From the NCBI GenBank assembly GCA_964345695.1, contig CAYFSC010000004.1, forward strand, positions 1 to 36,603: a stretch of DNA of 36,603 nucleotides, in the 5' to 3' direction. Made by a program: the position numbers and the translations under genes. Numbering within the stretch: position 1 is the first letter of the stretch; each line of letters starts with the position of its first letter. Positions 16,597 through 24,083 of this stretch are shown here, one piece after another. The notes under the pieces are model-generated. The model did not search any database, had not been told where the DNA came from, and saw only the letters and a program-made list of their open reading frames with translations. Source of the DNA: CAYFSC01 sp964345695. Its GTDB lineage: Bacteria > Bacteroidota > Rhodothermia > Rhodothermales > Salinibacteraceae.

Positions 16597-17895
16597 GTGC
16601 CTACCGTTGATGCTCCGGCCCCTCCAGATCCCGACGCCACCGACACCGTGTACGGCGTTCCTGCCGAAGCGCACCTGCTGAAGCAGGTGATTGTTCACAC
16701 GCCGGGTGAGGAAATGGAGCTTGTGGCGCCCACGAATCGCCGCGAGCTGCTCTTCGACGACATCCTGTTTGTCGGACATGCACGGGAGGAGCACAAACTG
16801 ATGTGCTCGCTGTTCGAAACCGTCGTCGGCGAACCGGACACGGTGCTGCAAATTCGCGACTTGCTGACCGAAACGTTCGAGCGGGAAGAAGCGCGAGCAG
16901 CCTTCGTCGACCGGCTCTGTCGCGACCTGCCCGAGGCAAACCTGCAGGCTGTCGCCGACGAACTGAAGCAGTTTGCACCGCCCGACCTCTGTCGCTTTGC
17001 ACTCTCGGGGGAGTCCGACCTTCCCGTGTCGGTTCCTCCTGTCCCGAACCTCATGTTCACGCGCGACCTCGCGGCGGTGGTCCACGACCATATTATTCTA
17101 AGCCATGCCGCCACGGCAGCCCGGACTCGCGAGAGCATCATCATTAACATCATCCTCAACCATCACCCCCGGTTCGAGAGTCAGAGCGACCACGTGATCG
17201 AGCTTCCGCGGGGCGTTACCTTTGAAGGCGGCGACCTGCTCGTCGCGAGTCCGAAGGTGGTGCTCATTGGCCACTCCGAGCGCACCTCCTTCGGGGCCAT
17301 CATGGCCATCGCGCGCGAACTCTTCGATCGGACCCCCGTCGAGCACGTCCTTGCTGTCGACCTTCCGAAGCGGCGGGCCACCATGCACCTGGACACGGTC
17401 TTCACCTTCGCCTCTCCGAACGAGGTGATCGCCTTTCCACCGTTGCTGGAGCGCTTCGGCTTCGGGTACTCGGTGCATCTGCGGGCCTCCGACGAGCCCG
17501 GCCGCTTTATCACCGACATGCGCATGAGGCTGCGGGACGCCATCGAGGAGTTGGTCGACCGCAACCTCACCTTTATCCCTTGCGGCGGCCAGGAGCGCCT
17601 GCACCAAGAGCGGGAGCAGTGGACCGACGGCGCCAACGTCTTTGCGGTTGCCCCCGGCACCATCGTGGGCTACGAGCGGAACCATCGCACCTTCGATGGC
17701 CTCCGTGACCACGGCTACCGGGTCGTCACGGCCGATAGTTTTCTGTCGTACTACGGGTCCAGCTCGTTCCGACCCAGCCAAGAGAAGGTGGCCATACAGC
17801 TGGCTGGCACGGAACTCTCGCGTGGACGCGGCGGGCCCCGCTGCATGACGCTGCCCATCGCCCGGCATGCCTCGCCGACGGGAGATGACGCATGA
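16597..17895 (+). CDS. arcA: Arginine deiminase
   Basis: The enzyme hydrolyses L-arginine to citrulline and ammonia. The 432-residue protein has the guanidino-modifying enzyme fold and the family's catalytic set: N-L-M-F-T-R-D at 151-157, F-E-G-G-D at 209-213, H-L-D-T at 264-267, and the nucleophilic Cys416 in R-G-G-P-R-C-M-T-L-P. The start is a GTG at 16597. Ornithine carbamoyltransferase and carbamate kinase, which complete the energy-yielding pathway, are not adjacent, so this may be a stand-alone arginine-degrading enzyme or the partners may lie elsewhere. An amidinotransferase-type or dihydrolase relative is less likely because the F-T-R-D and final cysteine motifs match deiminases. Confidence 0.9.
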   Translation: MPTVDAPAPPDPDATDTVYGVPAEAHLLKQVIVHTPGEEMELVAPTNRRELLFDDILFVGHAREEHKLMCSLFETVVGEPDTVLQIRDLLTETFEREEARAAFVDRLCRDLPEANLQAVADELKQFAPPDLCRFALSGESDLPVSVPPVPNLMFTRDLAAVVHDHIILSHAATAARTRESIIINIILNHHPRFESQSDHVIELPRGVTFEGGDLLVASPKVVLIGHSERTSFGAIMAIARELFDRTPVEHVLAVDLPKRRATMHLDTVFTFASPNEVIAFPPLLERFGFGYSVHLRASDEPGRFITDMRMRLRDAIEELVDRNLTFIPCGGQERLHQEREQWTDGANVFAVAPGTIVGYERNHRTFDGLRDHGYRVVTADSFLSYYGSSSFRPSQEKVAIQLAGTELSRGRGGPRCMTLPIARHASPTGDDA

Positions 17896-17988
17896 TCGAG
17901 ATGTGGGAGTGGATGCTGTGTCGATTCCGGACTCGGGACAACCGCGAATCCCGTCTCGGTCGGACAACCCCGGGTGCCGGTATCCATT

Positions 17989-18006
17989 GGCGCCCCTCGA
18001 GGCGCC
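17989..18006. other. GC-rich inverted repeat after arcA
   Basis: GGCGCC, loop CCTCGA, GGCGCC forms a perfect 6-bp stem between arcA and tadA. It is followed by GGTTTCG, too short a T run for a confident terminator. It could separate the two transcripts. Confidence 0.35.
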
Positions 18007-18051
18007 GGTTTCGCACCTAGGATTTCGACGCTTGTGAGCCTTCATCGCTTG

Positions 18052-18507
18052 ATGACCCCCCACCGACAGTGGATGCAAGCCGCCCTGCGGCTGGCGGAGC
18101 GCGCCTATGACGCGGGCGAGGTGCCCGTGGGCGCTGTGGTCGTGAAAGGCGACCGGATCGTCGGCCGGGGGCGCAATCGGGTCGAGCAGTTGCAGGACCC
18201 TACGGCGCATGCCGAGATTCTGGCCATCACGGCTGCCTGCGACACCCTCGGCACCAAGTTTTTGACGGACTGCACGCTGTACGTCACGCTTGAGCCGTGC
18301 CCCATGTGCGCCGGGGCCACCGTTGGTGCACGGCTGCATCGCCTCGTCTTCGGTGCCTTCGACGAGAAGGCGGGCGCGGCCTCCACCCTGTACACCATCC
18401 CGCGCGATGCCCGCCTCAACCATCAGGTCGAGATCCTCTCCGGGGTGGAGCGCGATCGCGCCGCAGGGCTGCTCCAGGCCTTTTTTCAGGAGCGCCGGGA
18501 TGCGTAG
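18052..18507 (+). CDS. tadA: tRNA-specific adenosine deaminase TadA
   Basis: TadA converts adenosine 34 of tRNA-Arg(ACG) to inosine. From the ATG at 18052 the protein is 151 residues. It has the zinc and proton-shuttle motif H-A-E at 53-55 and the second zinc motif P-C-P-M-C at 82-86, in the order expected for cytidine-deaminase-fold enzymes. E-V-P-V-G-A-V at 23-29 and the F-G-A-x-D-x-K-A-G-A region are also typical of TadA rather than guanine deaminase. The frame is open 26 codons upstream but that part is unlike the family. It lies 156 bp after arcA and its stop nearly abuts the stop of the next gene, which faces it. Confidence 0.93.
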   Translation: MTPHRQWMQAALRLAERAYDAGEVPVGAVVVKGDRIVGRGRNRVEQLQDPTAHAEILAITAACDTLGTKFLTDCTLYVTLEPCPMCAGATVGARLHRLVFGAFDEKAGAASTLYTIPRDARLNHQVEILSGVERDRAAGLLQAFFQERRDA

Positions 18508-18528
18508 CCGTCTTGCCGTGCTCGCCGT

Positions 18529-19668
18529 TCAGGCCGCCGACAGCGCCTGCGTGACGTCGGCAACAAGGTCGTCCGCCCCCTCGATTCCCACCGACACGCG
18601 GAGAAAGCGCTCCGTGATGCCGAGATCTTCTCGCGTCTCGGGGTCGACACTGGCGTGCGACGTGTAGAGCGGCTGTGAGATGAGCGTCTCGACGCCCCCC
18701 AGACTGGGCGCAATGACGGGGAGCGACAGCGCCTCCAGAAACGCATCCACGTCCGCTTCGGGGGCGAGGTCGAAGCTGAGCATCCCGCCGAATCCGTCGA
18801 ACAGGCGGTCGGCCCGCTCATGCGACGGGTGGCCCGGCAGGCCCGGGTAGCGGACCGCCGCCACGGCATCGTGCCCGGCCAGGACTTCGGCCAGCGCCTG
18901 GGCGTTGCGGTTGTGCTCGCGAACGCGCGCCGCGAGCGTTTTCAGGCTCCGGTGAAGCAAGAAGCACGCATGCGGATCGAGGGTTCCTCCTAGCAGTTTG
19001 GCCGTGCCCTGGATCGGCACAAGGTGGTCCTCGGTGCCTCCGACCACCCCGGCCACGAGATCGGAATGGCCGCCCAAATACTTCGTGGCCGAGTGCAGCA
19101 CGACGTCAAAGCCGAGTTCTGCGGGACGCACATTGACCGGCGAAGCGAAGGTGTTGTCGATCACCGAAACCAGGTCGTGTGCCTCGGCGAACGCGACCAT
19201 CGCCTCTAAGTCCCCGACGTCCATGGTTGGATTCGTGATGCTCTCGACGTAGAGCATGCGGCTTTCGGGGCGAACGGCCTGCGCCCAGGCCTCCGGCGTC
19301 TCCCCGTCCGGCAGAAAGGAATGGTTGATGTCGAAGCGAGGCGCGAGGTCGCCCAGAAAGGAGAGTGTTCCGCCGTACAGCCCCGGTTGCGCGACCACAT
19401 GGTCACCCGCCTCCAGCAGACCCAAGAGCGCACTCGAAATGGAAGCCATTCCGCTGGCGGTGACAAGCGCGGCCTCCGTTCCGAGAACCGACGTAAGCTT
19501 TTCGTGCAGCGCTTCGTGGTTGGGCGTGTTGTTGTAGCGCGCGTACCGGACGTTTTCAGGGCCGTCGAAGGCAAAGGTCGCCGATTGAAATACCGGCATC
19601 GCCACGGCTCCCTCAATGCGCGGATCGGGCTCTCCATCGTGGATGAGGCGGGTCTCGAGTGTAGACAT
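18529..19668 (-). CDS. Cystathionine gamma-synthase/lyase-family PLP enzyme
   Basis: This 379-residue member of the Cys/Met-metabolism PLP family has S-G-M-A-S-I near 72-77, the PLP-stacking Tyr99 in G-L-Y-G-G-T, the cofactor-binding Asp171 in I-D-N-T-F-A-S-P, and the Schiff-base Lys196 in H-S-A-T-K-Y-L-G-G-H-S-D. The C-terminal domain contains the S-L-G-G-V-E-T-L substrate-binding loop. Such enzymes catalyse gamma- or beta-eliminations and replacements on homoserine esters, cystathionine, cysteine or methionine. The exact reaction (synthase, gamma-lyase, methionine gamma-lyase) cannot be decided by eye. The tyrosine-arginine region here reads R-Y-N-N-T-P-N rather than the common R-x-x-N-P-T. 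It is divergent from an aldo/keto reductase; no other methionine gene is adjacent. Confidence 0.87.
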   Translation of the reverse strand: MSTLETRLIHDGEPDPRIEGAVAMPVFQSATFAFDGPENVRYARYNNTPNHEALHEKLTSVLGTEAALVTASGMASISSALLGLLEAGDHVVAQPGLYGGTLSFLGDLAPRFDINHSFLPDGETPEAWAQAVRPESRMLYVESITNPTMDVGDLEAMVAFAEAHDLVSVIDNTFASPVNVRPAELGFDVVLHSATKYLGGHSDLVAGVVGGTEDHLVPIQGTAKLLGGTLDPHACFLLHRSLKTLAARVREHNRNAQALAEVLAGHDAVAAVRYPGLPGHPSHERADRLFDGFGGMLSFDLAPEADVDAFLEALSLPVIAPSLGGVETLISQPLYTSHASVDPETREDLGITERFLRVSVGIEGADDLVADVTQALSAA

Positions 19669-19770
19669 GCGGAACGCGGACAGTCAGAGAAGCAAGCGCA
19701 GCGACAACATAGGCACCGGCCATGAGAAATCGGAGCCCCTTTCCACGATGAACCCGTCCCCCTCGTCCGA

Positions 19771-19792
19771 ACGGTCCCCCGAAACCGACCGT
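19771..19792. other. Inverted repeat in the region upstream of the PLP-enzyme gene
   Basis: ACGGTC at 19771-19776 is mirrored by GACCGT at 19787-19792, with a 10-nt spacer. It lies in the 198-bp divergent region between the cystathionine-family gene and the aldo/keto reductase gene, where a regulator could bind. No copy was found elsewhere. Confidence 0.3.
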
Positions 19793-19866
19793 GCCGCCCT
19801 GCCGTAGCGACATCCCTCAAGGTGTCGTTCCTTCAGCGCGTTTCCTCCCACGACAGCATCGATCTT

Positions 19867-20703
19867 ATGAAAACCATTCATGCGCAGGATCTGGAGATGC
19901 CGGCCCTTGGGTTTGGCACCTACCGCCTGCGTGGCGCTGAGGCAGAAGAAGGCGTTCGTGATGCGCTGGACGCTGGATACCGCCACATCGATACGGCCCA
20001 GATGTATCGAAACGAAGCAGACATTGGCCGTGCCCTGGCCGGCTCGCCTGTCGACCGCCACGAGGTGTTTCTCACCACCAAGGTCTGGCCCGACCATTAC
20101 GCGCTGGACGACCTGCTGGGCTCGGTGGCGACCAGCCTGCGGAAGCTGCAAACCGATGTTGTGGATTTGCTGCTGCTGCACTGGCCGAAGTTCGACGTGC
20201 CTATGGCCGAAACCATCGAGGCGCTCAACGAGGTGCACGACGCAGGAAAAGCAAAGCACATCGGCGTCAGCAACTTCACAACCGAACTGATGGCGGAGGC
20301 GCAGAATCTGAGCGCAGCGCCGCTTGCCGTCAACCAGGTGGAGTACCACCCCTTTCTGCGGCAGACCCCCGTGCTGGAGGCCGTCCGAGAGGCCGACATG
20401 ACGCTCACCGCCTACAGTCCCCTCGCTCAAGGGGCCGTGTTCGAGAGCGAGACGCTCGACCGCATTGGCGCGCGGTACCGGAAGTCGCCCGGACAAGTGA
20501 GCCTCCGCTGGCTGATCCAGCAGGATGCGGTGAGCGCCATCCCGAAAGCCAGTTCGCCCGAGCACCGACGGGAAAACTTTGCGGTGTTCGATTTCAACCT
20601 CACGGAGGAGGAGATGGAGGCAATCCACGACCTCGCCCGGCCGGAAGGCCGCCAGGTTGATCCTCCATCCCTGGCTCCAGAGTGGGACGACCCGGGCTCG
20701 TAG
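19867..20703 (+). CDS. Aldo/keto reductase
   Basis: This 278-residue protein is a TIM-barrel NADPH-dependent carbonyl reductase with an intact catalytic tetrad: Asp42 and Tyr47 in I-D-T-A-Q-M-Y, Lys72 in T-T-K-V-W, and His105 in L-L-H-W-P. The opening G-F-G-T-Y, the later I-G-V-S-N-F and the nucleotide-binding I-P-K-A-S-S are also typical. It resembles the prokaryotic AKR5-type 2,5-diketogluconate/methylglyoxal reductases, but the substrate is not fixed by these motifs. The ATG at 19867 (MKTIHAQDLE) is chosen over one 15 codons upstream because the first barrel strand starts right after it. A small unknown gene follows after 55 bp on the same strand. Confidence 0.92.
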   Translation: MKTIHAQDLEMPALGFGTYRLRGAEAEEGVRDALDAGYRHIDTAQMYRNEADIGRALAGSPVDRHEVFLTTKVWPDHYALDDLLGSVATSLRKLQTDVVDLLLLHWPKFDVPMAETIEALNEVHDAGKAKHIGVSNFTTELMAEAQNLSAAPLAVNQVEYHPFLRQTPVLEAVREADMTLTAYSPLAQGAVFESETLDRIGARYRKSPGQVSLRWLIQQDAVSAIPKASSPEHRRENFAVFDFNLTEEEMEAIHDLARPEGRQVDPPSLAPEWDDPGS

Positions 20704-20758
20704 CGTGTCCTTTGCCCCATCCCTTTCGCTATCCCCTTCCCTCAGACCAACGCCGCCC

Positions 20759-21088
20759 ATGAATGCTCGTGCCCTCCCGGCCCACCAAACCTTTGTCGTG
20801 AAGGACACCGATCGGATACGGCTCAAGGCCACGCGCACCAACGACGACACGCTCCACCTCAACTATGAAGACCCGTCGACCGGCGCCTCGGTACTGCAGG
20901 GGCGCATCGCCATCTCTGAGCAGACCTCGGAGCTGGACTTCTTCGACCCGGAGTTCTGGACCGTTGTCGTGCGGGGCGAGGTGCGGCCCACCGGAGAGCT
21001 AGACGACCTCCCAAACGAGCCAATGTCGTTTCGCGTCGAGGCCGAGGACCGCCGTCTGATGATCGAGCGAAAGACGATGACCCTCTGA
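20759..21088 (+). CDS. Small soluble protein of unknown function
   Basis: This 109-residue protein starts at the ATG at 20759 (MNARALPAH). It is rich in acidic and beta-forming residues, with no signal peptide, membrane segment or cysteine, and I recognise no domain. The frame is open further upstream, overlapping the aldo/keto reductase, but that part is a shadow. It has the strand and spacing of a second gene in a unit with the reductase. A regular alternation of hydrophobic and charged residues (for example W-T-V-V-V-R-G-E-V) suggests a small beta-sandwich. Confidence 0.6.
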   Translation: MNARALPAHQTFVVKDTDRIRLKATRTNDDTLHLNYEDPSTGASVLQGRIAISEQTSELDFFDPEFWTVVVRGEVRPTGELDDLPNEPMSFRVEAEDRRLMIERKTMTL

Positions 21089-21134
21089 CGCACGCCTCGC
21101 CCCCGGACCCGGCAGAGCCAGGCGCTCGGACGGG

Positions 21135-21668
21135 TTACGCCCACCCTTCCGCTTCACACAGGGCCCTGATTTGTGCGATGTGGTGCCGGCCGTGCCATTC
21201 GTACAGCTGCAGCGCCTCGTCAAGCGACACGGATCCCGCGTCCGGATGCGTCAGCGTTCGTGCAAAATCCTCCTCGCTAAGCGACGAGAGGAGATACGTC
21301 CACCGCCGGTAGAGGGCGTTCAGCAGGTCGACGGAGGGACGAACCGGCTGGCTGCACGCATCGGGGAGCGACGACCAATCATCCTGGTCGAAGGTCGCGA
21401 CGGTCGGCGCGTCCTTGGTCAGCGCGCGCCGCATCCGGACGTACCCGTGCACCTGATTGTCGGCGAGATGGTGCACAATCTGACGGATGGTCCAGCCGCC
21501 GTCCCGGTACGAGGTGTCGAGTTGTGCGGACGAAAGCGGATGGACGAGCGCGCGCAGACATGCCGGATGCTCGGCCAGGGATTGAATCCACGACTCTCGT
21601 TTCTCTGGAGTCGGTGCAGGATCGGCCTCGAACGGTCCGATGGGACGTTGGAGATTGATGTTAGCCAT
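21135..21668 (-). CDS. DinB/YfiT-type putative metal-dependent hydrolase or thiol transferase
   Basis: This 177-residue protein matches the YfiT branch of the DinB four-helix-bundle superfamily. The opening is L-Q-R-P-I-G-P-F. The first metal-ligand helix has W-T-I-R-Q-I-V-H-H-L-A-D (His67 likely), and the third has E-W-H-G-R-H-H-I-A-Q-I (His159 and His163 likely), completing a three-histidine metal site. Members of this fold include low-molecular-weight-thiol transferases and uncharacterised hydrolases, so no reaction is assigned. The start at 21668 is preferred to an ATG 11 codons upstream because the family motif begins directly after it. The gene stands alone, converging on the small gene at 20759-21088. 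Confidence 0.88.
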   Translation of the reverse strand: MANINLQRPIGPFEADPAPTPEKRESWIQSLAEHPACLRALVHPLSSAQLDTSYRDGGWTIRQIVHHLADNQVHGYVRMRRALTKDAPTVATFDQDDWSSLPDACSQPVRPSVDLLNALYRRWTYLLSSLSEEDFARTLTHPDAGSVSLDEALQLYEWHGRHHIAQIRALCEAEGWA

Positions 21669-21847
21669 ATTCGGAAGCGCTTTCAAGCATTGAACGTACA
21701 CGTAGCATACTGTCCTTGGCTCGAAAGCTCAACCGCGTGCAGGGAGCGTCTGTAGCGCTCGGCGGCCGGAGCACACGAACAGCTGACTCCGTCGCAGTGC
21801 AGGCGGGGCTTCTCAGTTGCCCTCCTTCACCACCCTACGCGCATCCT

Positions 21848-22183
21848 ATGTGGAATACCTTCGTGGATTGGTTTATGAGTCTGGGCGCTCAGTACGGCGT
21901 CAACCCGATCATCTTCGGAAGCATCTCGGTCGGTGCCATCCCGTTCTTCTGGCTGTCGGTGGCCTGGCTGGTCCGCAACCTGCGCCGCGGACAGTCCATC
22001 TTCCTTCCGGTTTTGGCCACCTCCATGTGTGTGCTGTCGGCATACATCTATCTGTTTATTGCGGGTGAAAACCTGCCGGTGTGGGTCTACGCCCTCGTGG
22101 TGGGCCTCATCGGCTACAGTGCGTACTCGACGCTCACGACCGTGCGTCAGAAAGCGGCCGACGAGACCGAAGCGGCCGAATAG
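21848..22183 (+). CDS. Small integral membrane protein, three helices
   Basis: This 111-residue protein (MWNTFVDWF) has three clear hydrophobic segments at about 19-41, 52-73 and 76-95. It ends in a charged acidic tail (D-E-T-E-A-A-E). N-P-I-I-F before the first helix and P-F-F-W inside it resemble small membrane proteins of the PQ-loop or unnamed type, but I cannot place it in a family. The frame is open 44 codons upstream without membrane or domain character, so the ATG at 21848 is used. It converges on tenA with a 94-bp gap that contains a tandem repeat. Confidence 0.7.
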   Translation: MWNTFVDWFMSLGAQYGVNPIIFGSISVGAIPFFWLSVAWLVRNLRRGQSIFLPVLATSMCVLSAYIYLFIAGENLPVWVYALVVGLIGYSAYSTLTTVRQKAADETEAAE

Positions 22184-22238
22184 CTGCGCATCCCACCAGC
22201 GACGCCCTGTCGCTCCTCCACTGGTCTTTTTCCGCCTG

Positions 22239-22286
22239 GGCCTTGGTGCACCGGGGCCTTGCTGCACCGGGGTCTTGCTACACCGG
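22239..22286. repeat. Three tandem 16-bp units overlapping the tenA stop codon
   Basis: The units are GGCCTTGGTGCACCGG (22239-22254), GGCCTTGCTGCACCGG (22255-22270) and GGTCTTGCTACACCGG (22271-22286). The third unit includes the last two sense codons and the TAG stop of tenA on the minus strand. The other two units lie downstream and carry CAG or CAC where the third has TAG. Confidence 0.85.
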
Positions 22287-22997
22287 CCACTCCTGCTGCG
22301 ACCACGCCTGCTGCCAGAACATCCACTCGTAGCGGACGCTTGTGGCAAAGGCCGTGCGAGCACGCTGACGGGCGGCTTCGTCAGCCGCGTCAGCGAAGCG
22401 CTGCAGGCGGTCGAGCAGGTGGTCCATGTAGTCGTTGAACTCCGGGTCGCGATACATCTCCAGCCACTCGGCGTACGGATGGGAGTCGGGGACCTCGCCC
22501 AACGTCCGCTCCAGGCGCTGCCCGAGTTCAACGTACAGCCAGGGACACGGAGTCATGGCAGCGGTGGCCTCTACGAGGCTCCCGGTTTGCGCCTGTCGGA
22601 TCATGTGATCCTGGTAGGCCCGGTTGTTCGGCGTCAGCTCCAAGGTGCGAATGTCCTCCGGCCCGTACCCGAGTTGCTCGCCGTAACCCGCGTGCAGTTC
22701 GCCCTCCACGACCAGCGCCAAGCGGGCCGCGTCGATGAACCACAGCTTGTCGTCGGGGTCGGGGCAGCGGGTGGCGATGAGCGACGCAGCGTCGGCAAAG
22801 GCCTCCAGGTAGCGCGCGTCCTGCATTTGATAGAAGCGAAACCGATCGGCGTCGAGCGAGCCGTCGGCGAGGGCCTGCACGAACGGATGGTTGAACGCAG
22901 CTCCCCACGGGTCGCTCGCGTGATCGATGCAAGAGGCCGCGAAGGGCGGAACGGTGAACGCGCGGTCTTCGACGGACTCGGTCAGAGCTTCAGGCAT
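22278..22997 (-). CDS. tenA: TenA/thiaminase II family aminopyrimidine salvage protein
   Basis: TenA hydrolyses thiamine breakdown products such as aminopyrimidines to HMP for reuse. The all-helical 239-residue protein shows the family layout: H-P-F-V-Q-A-L near 37-43, F-Y-Q-M-Q-D-A-R-Y-L with the conserved Asp60, A-M-T-P-C-P-W-L-Y with the nucleophilic Cys151, and a C-terminal Y-E-W-M-F-W with Glu224 in the position of the catalytic glutamate. The ATG at 22997 (MPEALTES) is chosen; the frame is open far upstream into the next gene, but that part is a shadow. No thiamine riboswitch was recognisable in the 136 bp upstream, and no other thi gene is nearby. It is the last gene after dsbD and an alpha/beta hydrolase on this strand. 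Confidence 0.9.
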   Translation of the reverse strand: MPEALTESVEDRAFTVPPFAASCIDHASDPWGAAFNHPFVQALADGSLDADRFRFYQMQDARYLEAFADAASLIATRCPDPDDKLWFIDAARLALVVEGELHAGYGEQLGYGPEDIRTLELTPNNRAYQDHMIRQAQTGSLVEATAAMTPCPWLYVELGQRLERTLGEVPDSHPYAEWLEMYRDPEFNDYMDHLLDRLQRFADAADEAARQRARTAFATSVRYEWMFWQQAWSQQEWPV

Positions 22998-23133
22998 GAC
23001 AGGATTCGGGAAATCTGAAGGCGGTGTGGACGGTAGTGAGCAGGCAACGTCGCCGGGGTTCCGCTCCCCGCGATCGGAGGGCGGGCAGCAGGTGGGGACT
23101 GTCGGGCGTTCGGCGCTCCGGGCAGAGGTCCCG

Positions 23134-24015
23134 TCAGTACAGGGTGTCGGTGAAGAACCCGAGGGTCTGGTCCCACACGGTTTGCAGCGGATCGGGCACG
23201 GAACCGTCGTGCGGATGCGAGCCGCCGAAGGTATGGCCGCCCTCGGCGTCGAGCAGAAGCGCATCGTCGTTCGCCGCAGCCAGGCGCTCGGCCTCCGCCA
23301 TGTCGACCGAGGTATCGTCGCGCGCATGCACGATGAGCCAGGGCACGTCGATTGATTCTGCGGCCCGCAGCACGTCGAGCTTCTCGCGATGGGCCTTCGT
23401 GTCGTCGTACAGCACGCGGTCGAGGCGCATGACCTGACCCGTGCGGCTGTTGACGACCTCCGTGTAACCCTGCGTTTCCCAGTCTTCAATCTGTTCGTCG
23501 GTGAAGCGATCGAGGAAGGAGGCCACCGACGACCATGTGACGAGCGACTGGATGCGGGCGTCGCGCTCCGTTTGCAGGATGGCAATGCCTCCACCGCGGG
23601 AGTGGCCCATGAGGCCGATGGCGTCCGAATCGACGGAGGCTTCGGGCACCGCGTTCGCGGCGACCGCGTCGATCACCGCATCGACGTCGTCGAGCTCCCG
23701 CGTGTAGGTGTTTTGGGCGAAGGCGTCGAGGTCGGTGAACGTGGTCGGCGCGTCGGGGGTGACGCCGTTGTAGCTGAAGTTGAAGTGGACGGCGACGAAT
23801 CCGGCCTTCGCGAGGGCCCGTCCCCACGCAGGAAACGGCCCCCAGTCTTTGAATCCCTTGAAGCCGTGGCAGAACACGACCGCGGGCTTCTCGCGATCGT
23901 CCTCCACGAAGCGGACGTCGCCGTGGACGACATCCCCTCGCGCGTTCTCGACCGAAAAGGGAATTTCATGCACGGCACTTGGCGGGTTGTATGGGACGAT
24001 GATTGCGCTGCCCAC
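23134..24015 (-). CDS. Alpha/beta-hydrolase (dienelactone-hydrolase/acyl-peptidase-like)
   Basis: This 293-residue cytosolic-looking protein has F-C-H-G-F-K-G-F-K-D-W near 48-58. It has a nucleophile elbow M-G-H-S-R-G-G-G with Ser139, an acid in H-A-R-D-D-T (Asp233 or Asp234), and the base His261 in E-G-G-H-T-F-G-G-S-H-P. The final G-G-S-H-P-H region is common among uncharacterised Bacteroidota hydrolases annotated as esterases or acetyl-xylan-esterase-like. The substrate is unknown. It follows dsbD by 68 bp and precedes tenA by 136 bp on the same strand. Confidence 0.85.
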   Translation of the reverse strand: MGSAIIVPYNPPSAVHEIPFSVENARGDVVHGDVRFVEDDREKPAVVFCHGFKGFKDWGPFPAWGRALAKAGFVAVHFNFSYNGVTPDAPTTFTDLDAFAQNTYTRELDDVDAVIDAVAANAVPEASVDSDAIGLMGHSRGGGIAILQTERDARIQSLVTWSSVASFLDRFTDEQIEDWETQGYTEVVNSRTGQVMRLDRVLYDDTKAHREKLDVLRAAESIDVPWLIVHARDDTSVDMAEAERLAAANDDALLLDAEGGHTFGGSHPHDGSVPDPLQTVWDQTLGFFTDTLY

Positions 24016-24083
24016 TGCAAGGATCGAGGGGGCCCTCTTCGTAGCCTGTCTTCTTCACACTCACAAGCATCCGCGCTCCGCCC

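Noticed and set aside
19669..19866. Possible SAM riboswitch upstream of the cystathionine-synthase-like gene
   Set aside because: Only a 6-bp inverted repeat is visible; none of the conserved cores of known SAM riboswitches could be recognised.
22998..23133. Possible TPP riboswitch upstream of tenA
   Set aside because: I looked for the conserved CTGAGA and the GATCTGG/TAATGCCAGCG-type elements on the minus strand and did not find them.
23000..23594. N-terminal extension of TenA of about 200 residues
   Set aside because: It overlaps the alpha/beta hydrolase gene in another frame and consists of serine/arginine-rich low-complexity sequence; TenA homology begins just after 22997.
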